From Treponema sp. (GTDB lineage: Bacteria; Spirochaetota; Spirochaetia; Treponematales; Breznakiellaceae): 11,785 bases of DNA. The stretch spans positions 1 to 11,785 of the forward strand of contig JAIRLK010000066.1 in NCBI GenBank assembly GCA_031259515.1, written 5' to 3'. Numbering within the stretch: position 1 is the stretch's first letter; every line of letters starts with the position of its first letter. Of the stretch, positions 1 through 7,611 are shown one piece after another. The notes under the pieces are model-generated. The model ran no database searches and was not told where the DNA came from. It saw only the letters and a list, made by a program, of their open reading frames with translations. Position numbers and translations under genes: made by a program.

Positions 1-729
1 GAGCTGGCGAAATTTCAGCCTGTCGGGGAGGACCACCCCTGGATACAGGCCCAGATCGCCCAGGTAAAGCGGATAGCCGCCCTGCAGAAGGACACCATGT
101 ACTTCTATAACGTTTTCAGTCCCTCTACCACGCTCACCCGGCTCATCGGACTGGAAGCCCTGATTGCCTTTTTTCGGGAGGACCCCGCCCTGATGGCGGA
201 TACCCTCGCGCGGATGGCGGAGGGTATCGCGGTCCAGGCCCGGAGCGCGATCCTGCCGGGCGGCGCGGACGGCGTCTACCTGAGTGTCCGGAACCCCGAC
301 ATCAATCGGATGAGCGATGAGGAATACCATCGTTATTTTACCCCCGCGGACAAGATAGTTCTGGACGCCGCCAACGAAGCAAGTGAAAACAACATCCTCC
401 ATATTTGCGGCTATCAGGGGTGCAGGAACCGCCTCGAAGCCTGGACCGGCTACAAGGCCAAAGCCTACAACTGGGCGGTGAATGTGGAGGGGGTGAGCCT
501 TGCTGAGGGGAAGAACCTTTTTGGCGGCGCGGCGGTGATCGGGGGCTTTGCCAATACCGCCGCCGATCCTATCTACAAAGGTTCCAGGGAAGAAATCGAA
601 GCCTGTACCGAAAAAATAATCGCGGAAGCGGGTAAGAAGGGGGTTATTCTGGGGGCGGATTGTACCGTGCCGGATGACACGCCTTTTGAGCACTTTGAAT
701 GGGTCCGGGAAAAGGCGAAGGTTCTCTAG
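1..729 (+). CDS. UROD/MtaA-family protein, probable corrinoid-type methyltransferase (5' end outside window)
   Basis: The frame is open from base 1 and stops at TAG 727-729, so this is the C-terminal 242 residues of a protein that begins to the left; the internal ATG at 97 is probably not the start. The fold is that of uroporphyrinogen decarboxylase-like proteins. Visible markers are HICG at fragment residues 134-137 and a late Cys (residue 221) in a segment reading ILGADCTVPDDTP. In the MtaA/MtbA/CmuA branch an HxC...C pattern binds the zinc that activates a thiol acceptor for methyl transfer from a corrinoid protein. This pattern argues for methyltransferase-like chemistry rather than haem synthesis. 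No corrinoid protein or partner methyltransferase is visible here, so substrate and acceptor are unknown. A link with the downstream importer is possible but rests only on shared direction, and a candidate promoter lies between them. Family call firm, activity inferred. Confidence 0.85.
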   Translation, partial: ELAKFQPVGEDHPWIQAQIAQVKRIAALQKDTMYFYNVFSPSTTLTRLIGLEALIAFFREDPALMADTLARMAEGIAVQARSAILPGGADGVYLSVRNPDINRMSDEEYHRYFTPADKIVLDAANEASENNILHICGYQGCRNRLEAWTGYKAKAYNWAVNVEGVSLAEGKNLFGGAAVIGGFANTAADPIYKGSREEIEACTEKIIAEAGKKGVILGADCTVPDDTPFEHFEWVREKAKVL

Positions 730-772
730 CAGCCGGCTGCGCTTGTGGATTTTCGCGGTACGTTCAAGGGTC

Positions 773-802
773 TTGATCAATCTTTCGTTATTGGAGTATG
801 AT
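773..802 (+). promoter_or_regulatory. Candidate sigma-70 promoter for the importer operon
   Basis: TTGATC (773-778) and TATGAT (797-802) are separated by 18 bp, close to the sigma-70 consensus. They lie upstream of the binding-protein gene. Transcription would start near 808 and give a leader of about 100 nt that includes the hairpin at 828-846 and the tandem repeat at 850-893. This is a pattern match by eye only. Confidence 0.45.
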
Positions 803-827
803 TAAACCACTAGATTTACTAAGATTT

Positions 828-846
828 CATGGGGTAAGTCCCCATG
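828..846 (+). other. Small hairpin in the leader of the binding-protein gene
   Basis: CATGGGG (828-834) and CCCCATG (840-846) are perfect complements around a 5-nt loop, TAAGT. No T-run follows, so it is not a terminator. If the promoter at 773-802 is real, this hairpin lies near the 5' end of the mRNA, where it could stabilise the transcript or take part in leader regulation. Confidence 0.5.
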
Positions 847-849
847 CGA

Positions 850-893
850 TTTTAGTCATCTCTATCCGAAGTTTTAGTCGTCTCTATCCAAAG
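850..893 (+). repeat. Two-copy 22-nt tandem direct repeat in the leader region
   Basis: Copies at 850-871 and 872-893 are adjacent and match at 20 of 22 positions, sharing the core TTTTAGTCRTCTCTATCC. The second copy ends 3 nt before the AGGAGG ribosome binding site at 897-902. The spacing equals about two DNA helical turns, which fits side-by-side protein binding, or the repeat may act in the RNA next to the ribosome binding site. No known operator was recognised. Confidence 0.75.
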
Positions 894-908
894 ATGAGGA
901 GGTTCAAA

Positions 909-2513
909 ATGAAAAAGACGCTGTTTTTTGTCGTTTCTCTATTTTTTGCCGCCGCCGCGGTTTTTGCGGGGGCCGGGAGGGAGGCCCAGGCGGCCCCCGC
1001 AAAGGATACTATCGTATTCGGGGTCAATCTTTCGGCCACCGGGCTTTTCCACCCAACCCTGAATACTTCCAACGCGGACCGGGAGGTGGTCTTCCTGGTA
1101 TTTAACCGCCTGGTAGCCACGGATCCTTCGGGGAACTATGTGCCGGAACTGGCGGAAAGCTATACCGCTTCGCCGGATGCCCGGGTCTATACGTTCAAAT
1201 TGCGGAAAGATGTTACCTGGACCGATGGGCAGCCCTTTACCGCCGAGGATGTAGCCTTTACCTACGAGACTACCGCGCATCCCAAGTTTTTCCGGGGCAT
1301 TGATGAATTTGCCCGCCGTCTGGAGGGGGCCGAAGCCTACCATGAGGGAACCGCCCCCAGTGTAGCGGGAATTAAGGTACTAGACCCCTATACGGTGAGT
1401 TTTACCTTTGCCGCCCCTTACCGGGACGCGATGGTCAAATTTATCGACATCCCGGTCCTGGCCAAACATATCTGGAGTAAGGCGCCGGTGGAGAGCTGGA
1501 TGGAACAAGGGGACCTGCTGCGAAATCCCGTGGGAACCGGCCCGTACAAACTGGCGGAATACGTCCAGGATCAGTACGTCAGGCTGGAGCGGAACGAAGC
1601 GTACTTCAAAGGGGCGCCCAAGATTAAGACCTTTATCCTCAAACGCTCCAATCCTGATACCCGTCAGATTGAGGTTATCAACGGTGAATTGGACGCGGCC
1701 CGGGTGGTCTCCTGGAAAGACCGGGACCTGTCGGAGTATACCCGCCGAAACATCCCGATTGTGGAAGTAAAGAGCATCATGGCCTATTATATCGTCTTTA
1801 ATAGTACCGATGAGGTTTTTCAGGACCCCAGGGTCCGGCTGGCGGCGGTTCACGCCCTGGACAGGCAGGCCCTGATCACCGCCATTGAAAACGGCCACGC
1901 GGTTACGGCGGAGACCCTGATATCCCCCAACCAACTGGTCTACCCCAAGGATATTACCCCCTACGACTTCAACATCGCCAAGAGCCTTGATCTCCTCAGA
2001 GAAGCCGGTTATACGGATACCAACGGGGACGGTATCGTGGAAAAGAACGGCCAGCCCCTCAAAGTAACCCTCCGGTACGACAATGTGGATGATACGGTCC
2101 TGGCCCAGCTTGTTCAGGCCCAGTTGAAGAAAGGCGGCTTTGATGTGGAGATCATTGGTTCCGACTTCAACACGGTCCTGGGGATCCTGCGCAGTACCAC
2201 CGAGCCTTTCCAGATCGCTTTCATGGGCGCTACCTACCGGCCTAACCCCGGTTACGGCGCGGGGCATATGTGGATGGCCCGGTATGTCAACGACGAGGAG
2301 AACAACCGGCTTATCGCCCAGGCTAATGGTTCCACCAACGACCAGGAGGCTATCGCTCATTTCGGCGCCTGGGGCAAATACTTCCACGATCAGGCCCCTA
2401 TCGCGGTACTCTACTTCAAATCCACCGGCTATGCGGTGAACCCCCGGCTTGTGGGATACGAGCCCACAACCACCGAATGGTTCCCCAATGTGGAGACCTG
2501 GTACTTTAAATAG
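909..2513 (+). CDS. Periplasmic peptide-type ABC transporter substrate-binding protein (SBP family 5)
   Basis: This 534-residue protein captures the substrate, probably a peptide or another small polar molecule, and delivers it to the permease pair encoded just downstream. I chose ATG 909 because AGGAGG lies 6 nt upstream and because it opens directly with a signal peptide: MKK, a hydrophobic run of about 15 residues, then signal peptidase-like sites near residue 20 (VFA) and 28 (AQA). A frame-extending ATG at 798 would put 37 unlikely residues ahead of the signal. There is no lipobox cysteine, so a soluble periplasmic form is expected. Family 5 features include the N-terminal FNRLVATDPSGNYVPELAES block, the YTFKLRKDVTWTDGQPFTAEDV block and the later PVGTGPYKL block. 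Length is normal for the DppA/OppA/nickel-binding group. The ligand cannot be read from sequence: related proteins carry peptides, sugars, opines or nickel. Confidence 0.95.
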   Translation: MKKTLFFVVSLFFAAAAVFAGAGREAQAAPAKDTIVFGVNLSATGLFHPTLNTSNADREVVFLVFNRLVATDPSGNYVPELAESYTASPDARVYTFKLRKDVTWTDGQPFTAEDVAFTYETTAHPKFFRGIDEFARRLEGAEAYHEGTAPSVAGIKVLDPYTVSFTFAAPYRDAMVKFIDIPVLAKHIWSKAPVESWMEQGDLLRNPVGTGPYKLAEYVQDQYVRLERNEAYFKGAPKIKTFILKRSNPDTRQIEVINGELDAARVVSWKDRDLSEYTRRNIPIVEVKSIMAYYIVFNSTDEVFQDPRVRLAAVHALDRQALITAIENGHAVTAETLISPNQLVYPKDITPYDFNIAKSLDLLREAGYTDTNGDGIVEKNGQPLKVTLRYDNVDDTVLAQLVQAQLKKGGFDVEIIGSDFNTVLGILRSTTEPFQIAFMGATYRPNPGYGAGHMWMARYVNDEENNRLIAQANGSTNDQEAIAHFGAWGKYFHDQAPIAVLYFKSTGYAVNPRLVGYEPTTTEWFPNVETWYFK

Positions 2514-2533
2514 CGGGTTCGTGATATACTGAA

Positions 2534-2566
2534 GGGCCGGGTTTCTTTCTTTCAAACGCCCGGCCC
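2534..2566 (+). terminator. Intercistronic hairpin, partial terminator or mRNA-stabilising element
   Basis: GGGCCGGG (2534-2541) pairs perfectly with CCCGGCCC (2559-2566) around a pyrimidine-rich 17-nt loop whose GTTT and AAAC parts could pair further. It begins 20 nt after the binding-protein stop and is followed by TATTAATTTGT, a weak T-run. The permease genes continue 38 nt later, so full termination would cut off the rest of the transporter. A partial terminator, or a 3' stabiliser that keeps binding-protein mRNA abundant, fits the known layout of such operons. Confidence 0.6.
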
Positions 2567-2604
2567 TATTAATTTGTACTAAATCAGAGAGGCGGATCGC
2601 AGAG

Positions 2605-3588
2605 ATGATACGGTACATAGGCGGAAGACTTTTTCAGGCGGCGCTCATCATGTTTGGCGTCTCCGTCATTGTTTTTTTTCTGGTTAACCGCATCCCCGGG
2701 AATCCCTATGCCAGCATGTTTTCCCCCGATATACCTTCGGATCAGGTCGAAGCCAAGCTGCGGGAAGTGGGGTTCTACGATCCCCTGCCCCTTAAATACC
2801 TGAAATGGATAGGCCGGATAGCGGCGGGGGATTTTGGGTATTCGATTTTCTACCGGGACAAGGTGAGCTCCATTGTTTTTAACCGGATGTTGAACACCCT
2901 GTTGTTGACGGCATCTTCCCTGGCTATCAGTGTGCTGGTGGGCATATCCGCCGGAATCTACACCGGACGGAGCCGCCGTAGTTTGGCGGACAACGGCGTT
3001 TCTGTGCTGACCTTTCTGTTGCTTTCCGTCCCCTCCTTCTTTTTCGGTATGCTCCTGATCAAAGTCCTGGGGGCGGATCTCCGGCTTCTGCCCATATCCG
3101 GAATGGTAACGGTGGCCGCCGGTTATCGGGGACTGGATCACGCCCTGGATGTGATCCGGCATATGATCATGCCCTCCTTTGTTTTGGGCCTGTTATACTC
3201 CGCCGCCATGCTGCGGTATACCCGGTCCTGGGTCATCGACATCGTGAACGCCGATTTTATCCGTTCCGCCCGGGCCCACGGATTGAGCGAGGGGTGTATT
3301 CTTTTCAAACATCTCCTTAAAAACATTCTTATCCCTGTTGTAACGGTCCTAAGCCTGCAAATCCCTGACATGCTCTCCGGGGCCTTGCTGATCGAGACGG
3401 TATTTGTCTGGCCTGGGGTGGGGCGGCTCAGTTTCGAGGCGGTCCAGCACCGGGATTACCCCCTGATCATGGGGATCCTCCTGGTCATGGCCCTGATAAC
3501 CCTTATCTCCAATTTGATCGCCGATGTGGTTTATGCCCTCATCGATCAGCGAATCACCCTGGGGGCGGAAAATGCCGGAGTCAGGTAA
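2605..3588 (+). CDS. ABC transporter inner-membrane permease, DppB/OppB type
   Basis: This 327-residue membrane protein is one half of the importer's translocation pore. Hydrophobic segments lie at about residues 8-28, 97-118, 134-154, 187-205, 240-262 and 290-312, six in all, the usual number for DppB. Family marks are the N-terminal MIRYIGGRLFQ segment, GDFGYSIFYRDKV before the second segment, and the cytoplasmic EAA loop (about 216-240, DFIRSARAHGLSEG) that docks on the ATPase subunits. VFVWPGVGRLSFEAV near 277-290 is also typical. ATG 2605 has only a modest purine-rich upstream region (AGAGAGGCGG about 10 nt away). The stop overlaps the next gene by 17 nt, which implies translational coupling. 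No missing motif or truncation is seen. Confidence 0.93.
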   Translation: MIRYIGGRLFQAALIMFGVSVIVFFLVNRIPGNPYASMFSPDIPSDQVEAKLREVGFYDPLPLKYLKWIGRIAAGDFGYSIFYRDKVSSIVFNRMLNTLLLTASSLAISVLVGISAGIYTGRSRRSLADNGVSVLTFLLLSVPSFFFGMLLIKVLGADLRLLPISGMVTVAAGYRGLDHALDVIRHMIMPSFVLGLLYSAAMLRYTRSWVIDIVNADFIRSARAHGLSEGCILFKHLLKNILIPVVTVLSLQIPDMLSGALLIETVFVWPGVGRLSFEAVQHRDYPLIMGILLVMALITLISNLIADVVYALIDQRITLGAENAGVR

Positions 3589-4480
3589 GGCGCGGCGGGA
3601 GAAGCCGACGGGGACGGCGGCTGCAAATCTTTCTCCGGGGAAGGCCCTGCTCAAGGTCCTTTCTTCCCACCATCTGGTATGCCTGGGGGCCGTCATGCTT
3701 GCGGCGCTGACCCTCTTTTCCCTCGTCGGTCCCTTCTTTTCCCCCTTTGACCGGGACGCGGTAGCGGTTGAGAAGATACAGGAGCCTCCGGGGGATGGCC
3801 ACATCCTGGGTACCGATGAGCTGGGCCGGGACATCTTTGTCCGCCTGGCCCATGGGGGCCGGGTTTCTTTGAGCGTGGGGATCATCGCTATGCTGATCCA
3901 ACTGGTGATTGGGGTAACCCTGGGATCGGCGGCGGGCTTTTACGGGGGGATCTGCGACAGCCTGATCATGCGGATCACCGATGTCATCATGTGCTTTCCC
4001 TTCTTCGTGATCGCCCTCTCGGTGGCGGCCTTGACCGGGCCGAGTTTCAGGAACGTGATCCTCATCATCGGCCTTTTGCGCTGGCCTTCTATGGCCCGGG
4101 TGGTGCGAAGTGGAACGCTGGCCCTTAAAAACAGTGAATTTATCGAGGCCGCCCGGGCCTTGGGGCTTACCCAGCCGGAGATCATCTTCCGTCATATCCT
4201 CCCCAATTCCATAGGCCCTATCATCGTTTCCGGTACCCTGAACGTGGCCTATGCGGTGCTGCTGGAAGCCTCTTTGAGCTTTCTGGGTTTGGGCATCGCT
4301 CCGCCCCAGCCCAGTTGGGGGACCATGTTGTCCGCGGCTCAGAGTATGAGCATCTTACAGAAGTGCTGGTGGATATGGATGCCTCCGGGGACCATGGTGC
4401 TGCTGGTGGTCTTATCCATCAACTTCATCGGGGAGGGGCTGTCGGAGATTTTCAGTCCTCTGGGACGGAAGGCATCGTGA
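3572..4480 (+). CDS. ABC transporter inner-membrane permease, DppC/OppC type
   Basis: This is the second pore subunit, 302 residues, partner of the DppB-type protein. I chose ATG 3572 (MPESGKARREK) because GGGGGCGG sits just upstream. The earlier in-frame ATG at 3524 would add 16 residues and lengthen the overlap with the preceding gene to 65 nt. An N-terminal cytoplasmic tail of about 30 residues precedes the first membrane segment (about 33-53), as usual in DppC. GTDELGRDIFVRL (80-92) is the family signature. The EAA loop is at about 189-212 (EFIEAARALGLTQPE), and SFLGLGIAPPQPSWG (236-250) is a conserved late motif. The TGA stop shares bases with the GTG start of the first ATPase gene. Confidence 0.93.
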   Translation: MPESGKARREKPTGTAAANLSPGKALLKVLSSHHLVCLGAVMLAALTLFSLVGPFFSPFDRDAVAVEKIQEPPGDGHILGTDELGRDIFVRLAHGGRVSLSVGIIAMLIQLVIGVTLGSAAGFYGGICDSLIMRITDVIMCFPFFVIALSVAALTGPSFRNVILIIGLLRWPSMARVVRSGTLALKNSEFIEAARALGLTQPEIIFRHILPNSIGPIIVSGTLNVAYAVLLEASLSFLGLGIAPPQPSWGTMLSAAQSMSILQKCWWIWMPPGTMVLLVVLSINFIGEGLSEIFSPLGRKAS

Positions 4481-5448
4481 GCCTCCTTGAAATCCGGGAT
4501 CTTTCCGTGGAAATTGGCCCCCCGCGTCCCGGAAAAAAAGAGCGGGGGATTCCTATCCTAAAACACATCGATCTGTCCATGGAGCGGGGAGAAGTCCTGG
4601 GGCTGGTTGGGGAATCGGGCTGCGGCAAAACCATGACGGTTCTGGCCCTTATGGGGCTTCTGCCGGCAGGAGGGAGGATCGCCGGGGGATCCATAAATTT
4701 TATGGGCAGGGACCTGGCTTCCTGTTCCCCCAAAGAGATGGCCGGAATTCGGGGTAAGCGTATTTCCATGATCTTCCAGGAACCCATGACATCCCTGGAC
4801 CCCCTGATGACCATAGGGGAGCAGATCCGGGAGATTCTGGCCCGCCACGAGGGTTTGAGGGGGAACCGGGAAAAATGCCTGCGGCTTCTTCATGCGGTGA
4901 ATATTCCCGAACCGGAAAAGATATACCACTGTCCGCCTTTTAGACTTTCCGGGGGGATGCGCCAGCGGGTGATGATTGCTATGGCCCTTTCCTGCGAACC
5001 GGAGTTGATCATCGCCGATGAGCCTACTACCGCCCTGGATGTAACCACCCAGGCCCAGATTCTGGATCTGTTTAACGAGATACGCAGCCGTACCTGTTCC
5101 TCCTTCATTTTTGTTACCCATGATCTGGGGGTAATCGCCGAAATTGCCGACAGAACCGCCGTCGTCTACTCAGGCTATGTGGTGGAAGAATGTCCGGTTG
5201 CCTCGCTTTTTGACCGGCCCCTTCATCCGTATACCGATGGGCTCATGCGTTCCCGGATGAGGCGGCGGAACAGCGCCGGACGGCTTTACAGCATCCCCGG
5301 TGTGGTACCGTCGCCGGGGGATATGCTTCCCGGCTGTCCTTTTGCCCCCCGCTGCGAATTCGCGGAGGAACGCTGCCGCCGGGAAGTTCCCCCGCTGGCG
5401 GAAATTGAAGCGGGCCACAAGGTCCGGTGTTGGAGGCAGACACCCTGA
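4477..5448 (+). CDS. ABC transporter ATPase, DppD/OppD type
   Basis: This is one of two nucleotide-binding subunits that power import. GTG 4477 is preferred because it gives a 4-nt GTGA overlap with the DppC stop, has GGACGGAAGG upstream and yields the standard N-terminus MSLLEIRDLSVE. An in-frame ATG at 4315 would add 54 residues from within the permease gene. In the 323-residue product, Walker A is GESGCGKT (45-52), the Q-loop Gln is 101, the signature LSGG is at 157-160, Walker B ends in DE (181-182) and the switch His is 215. The C-terminal oligopeptide-type domain keeps four cysteines (287, 293, 300, 318) in the CPFAPRC...C...C pattern. From memory, an iron-sulfur cluster has been reported in the equivalent domain of a mycobacterial OppD. 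All catalytic residues are present. Confidence 0.94.
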   Translation: MSLLEIRDLSVEIGPPRPGKKERGIPILKHIDLSMERGEVLGLVGESGCGKTMTVLALMGLLPAGGRIAGGSINFMGRDLASCSPKEMAGIRGKRISMIFQEPMTSLDPLMTIGEQIREILARHEGLRGNREKCLRLLHAVNIPEPEKIYHCPPFRLSGGMRQRVMIAMALSCEPELIIADEPTTALDVTTQAQILDLFNEIRSRTCSSFIFVTHDLGVIAEIADRTAVVYSGYVVEECPVASLFDRPLHPYTDGLMRSRMRRRNSAGRLYSIPGVVPSPGDMLPGCPFAPRCEFAEERCRREVPPLAEIEAGHKVRCWRQTP

Positions 5449-6479
5449 TGGCGGAAGCGTTGGTGCGGCTTGAAAACCTGAGAAAAGATTTCCCCCTTGA
5501 TACGTCCTTTTTGGGCCGCTCTAGAAAGCATGTCCGGGCGGTGGACGGCCTTTCGCTGGAAATTTTTCCCGGAGAGAGCTTCGGCCTGGTGGGGGAATCC
5601 GGGAGCGGCAAGTCCACCATTGGGCGCTGTATCCTGAACCTGACGAATCCTACCAGGGGCAGAATCGAATTCGCGGGGAAGATCATCTTTGACAGCGAAA
5701 AAGGCATACGCCTTTCCCATCGGGAGATGCTTCCCCTGCGCCGGGACATGCAGGTTATTTTTCAGGACCCCACCGCCAGCCTGGACCCCCGGATGAGCAT
5801 TGGGGACATTGTGGCGGAGGGGCTGAAGAAGCACGGCATTGTGGAGCCGCAGGCGGTAAAACAAACCGCCGGGGATTACCTGGAACTCTGCGGTATAAGC
5901 CGGGACCTGGCCGGACGGCGGCCTGGGGAATTCTCCGGGGGCCAGAAACAGCGAATCGGCATTGCCCGGGCCCTGGCCTTGCGGCCCCGGTTCATCGTGG
6001 CGGACGAACCCCTTTCCGCCCTGGATGTGTCGGTCCAGTCGCAGATCCTCAACCTTATGAGTTCCCTGAAAGCGCAATTCAACCTGACGTTTCTGTTTAT
6101 TTCCCATGATCTGCGGACGGTGGAATATTTCTCTGACCGCATTGGGGTACTGTATCTGGGATCCCTTGCGGAGCTTGGGGCCGCCGGCGATATTATCGAC
6201 CGGCCCCTGCACCCCTATACCCAGGCCCTCTTTTCATCGGCCCCCCGAGACCGCCCCGGCCTGCCGGTCTCCCGGATCCGCCTTACCGGGGAGATACCCA
6301 GCGCCATAAACAGTCCCCAGGGCTGCAAATTCCACACCCGCTGCCTCTACAGCCGCTCTGTCTGCGGAAACCTTGTCCCGAGCATGGAGGATGCCGGGAG
6401 AAATCATTTCGTCGCCTGCCACCGCTGGCGGGAACTCTTTCAAGGCGGCGTTACCGGTAACGGGGCGTCAGTCAAATAG
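5448..6479 (+). CDS. ABC transporter ATPase, DppF/OppF type
   Basis: The second ATPase subunit is 343 residues from ATG 5448, whose A is the last base of the preceding TGA (ATGA arrangement). GGAGG at 5432-5436 lies 11 nt upstream. A GTG at 5427 would add seven residues and is possible. Motifs are Walker A GESGSGKS (49-56), Q-loop Gln106, signature FSGGQ (162-166), Walker B with D186-E187, and switch His220. The C-terminal domain has the same four-cysteine layout as its partner (293, 299, 306, 324), though the segment reads CKFHTRC. The coding end overlaps the 3' end of the convergent deacetylase gene by 8 bp. This closes the binding protein-B-C-D-F operon, so one transporter appears complete. 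Confidence 0.94.
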   Translation: MAEALVRLENLRKDFPLDTSFLGRSRKHVRAVDGLSLEIFPGESFGLVGESGSGKSTIGRCILNLTNPTRGRIEFAGKIIFDSEKGIRLSHREMLPLRRDMQVIFQDPTASLDPRMSIGDIVAEGLKKHGIVEPQAVKQTAGDYLELCGISRDLAGRRPGEFSGGQKQRIGIARALALRPRFIVADEPLSALDVSVQSQILNLMSSLKAQFNLTFLFISHDLRTVEYFSDRIGVLYLGSLAELGAAGDIIDRPLHPYTQALFSSAPRDRPGLPVSRIRLTGEIPSAINSPQGCKFHTRCLYSRSVCGNLVPSMEDAGRNHFVACHRWRELFQGGVTGNGASVK

Positions 6480-7560
6480 AGTCTGCGGCAAGGGACGCGA
6501 GGAAATTCGCCGTGGGTTCCCAGGCATCCTCCCCATAGCCCCCGGCCATGAGCCAGGCCGAAGGGAGCCTCCGGTCCCGGAGGTACGAAAAAATCAGCCG
6601 GTCCCGCGCCAGGCACTGTTCCTTACTCAGGGCGATGAGCGCTGTGGAGGCCAGGCCGTCTTTTTCGTAGACATCCACCCCGTCAACCACGATGGCCAGT
6701 CCGGGCTTTCTGACGCCGGAGCGTCTTTCCAGTTCCCTAAAGCCGTCGATAAGCCGGGGGAGGTAACGGGCCTCTTCCCCCTGGGCAATGGGGATGTCGA
6801 TGTCCGACTCCACCAGCGGGGCCCGGCCCTGTTCCGCCTTCGCGATGCTTTCCTCGTCCAGGGGCCAGCCCGATGCCATGTGGACCGAAAGGGTGATGAT
6901 CTCCGGGTCTTTCCCCACAAAGGTTTCCCCCCGGTCCCGGGAAAACATAACCAGTTCCGCGCTGCCATCCCCCTTGTGGGCGTCCACATCGATAATCCAG
7001 ACCAGACTCGCCCGGCCTTCGGCCTGAATTTTCCGGGCCGCCAGGATCACATCGTTGAGGAGGCAAAAACCGGCGCCGGAATCGTAGCGTCCGTGGTGTT
7101 GGCCTCCCCCCAGGTAGTAACAAAAACCTTCCTCCAGTGCCAGCCGGCAGGCAAGGTAACTGCCGCTCACCCGGTACAGGATGGCCTTGAAAAGCTCTCC
7201 CAAGGGCTTAATCGCCTTGTCCGGCTCGTACCGGTTGTAGGTCCCGTCGGGATTGACAAGCTCATAGGTTTTAAGGAGTTCCTGTTCCAGACTGCCCTCC
7301 GCCTCCGCCTCGCCGGAAGAAAAATTTTCGTAAAGGCGGGTGATGTATTCCTTTTGGTGGACCCGTTCCAGATCCCGCCGGGACAGGAGCGGCGAATCCA
7401 GCCCCAGCCCCTTAGCCGCCTCTCCCAGGGACAACACCGGAAACCCGGCAGGGTGTTCTTCCAAATAGCGGAGAATTTTTTCCGACCGGGCAGGGGACAT
7501 GGGCAGGCGAATTCCATATTGGCCCATATTGATTTCGAGCAACTTATCGTAAAGCAGCAT
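6472..7560 (-). CDS. HDAC/AcuC-family deacetylase, class-IV-like
   Basis: A 362-residue zinc hydrolase of the arginase/deacetylase fold, which in this family removes acyl groups from lysine or small amines. ATG 7560 has AGGAGG 5 nt upstream. The active site is intact: tandem His in GGGQHHG (His155-156), GFCLLND (164-170), metal ligands Asp193 and His195 in DVDAHKGDG (191-199), a third Asp at 296 in GVDVYEKDG, and the transition-state Tyr342 in GGYG. The residue after the ligand His is Lys196, where class I enzymes have His and HDAC11 has Gln, hence the class-IV-like label. An insertion rich in Glu (about 82-100) separates the N-terminal part from the core. It lies 51 nt downstream of aat on the same strand, so co-transcription with the ClpS-ClpA-Aat block is plausible. 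The true substrate is unknown. Confidence 0.88.
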   Translation of the reverse strand: MLLYDKLLEINMGQYGIRLPMSPARSEKILRYLEEHPAGFPVLSLGEAAKGLGLDSPLLSRRDLERVHQKEYITRLYENFSSGEAEAEGSLEQELLKTYELVNPDGTYNRYEPDKAIKPLGELFKAILYRVSGSYLACRLALEEGFCYYLGGGQHHGRYDSGAGFCLLNDVILAARKIQAEGRASLVWIIDVDAHKGDGSAELVMFSRDRGETFVGKDPEIITLSVHMASGWPLDEESIAKAEQGRAPLVESDIDIPIAQGEEARYLPRLIDGFRELERRSGVRKPGLAIVVDGVDVYEKDGLASTALIALSKEQCLARDRLIFSYLRDRRLPSAWLMAGGYGEDAWEPTANFLASLAADSI

Positions 7561-7565
7561 AGCCG

Positions 7566-7571
7566 CCTCCT
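7566..7571 (-). promoter_or_regulatory. Ribosome binding site of the deacetylase gene
   Basis: CCTCCT on the plus strand reads AGGAGG on the minus strand, 5 nt before ATG 7560. It is the strongest ribosome binding site on this strand in the window, so the last gene of the cluster can be translated independently of aat. Confidence 0.8.
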
Positions 7572-7589
7572 GTAAGGTATGATTACCCT

Positions 7590-7606
7590 GATTTTCACCG
7601 AAAATC
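7590..7606 (-). other. Hairpin between aat and the deacetylase gene
   Basis: GATTTTC (7590-7596) and GAAAATC (7600-7606) are perfect complements with a 3-nt loop. The hairpin starts 5 nt after the aat stop codon on the minus strand. No T-run follows in that direction, so it is more likely an RNA processing or stability element than a terminator, and read-through into the deacetylase gene is expected. Confidence 0.55.
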
Positions 7607-7611
7607 CCGGT

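Noticed and set aside
729..740. GCAGCCGGCTGC palindrome as terminator of the UROD-family gene
   Set aside because: It has no loop spacing and no following T-run, so it is not a credible intrinsic terminator.
1380..2618. Long minus-strand open frame opposite the binding-protein gene
   Set aside because: It is a by-product of GC-biased codons in the plus-strand gene, has no recognisable domain and lies wholly opposite a clear family 5 binding protein.
6373..7575. 400-codon plus-strand open frame opposite the deacetylase gene
   Set aside because: The minus-strand frame encodes an intact deacetylase with all active-site motifs; the plus-strand translation has low complexity and no family match.
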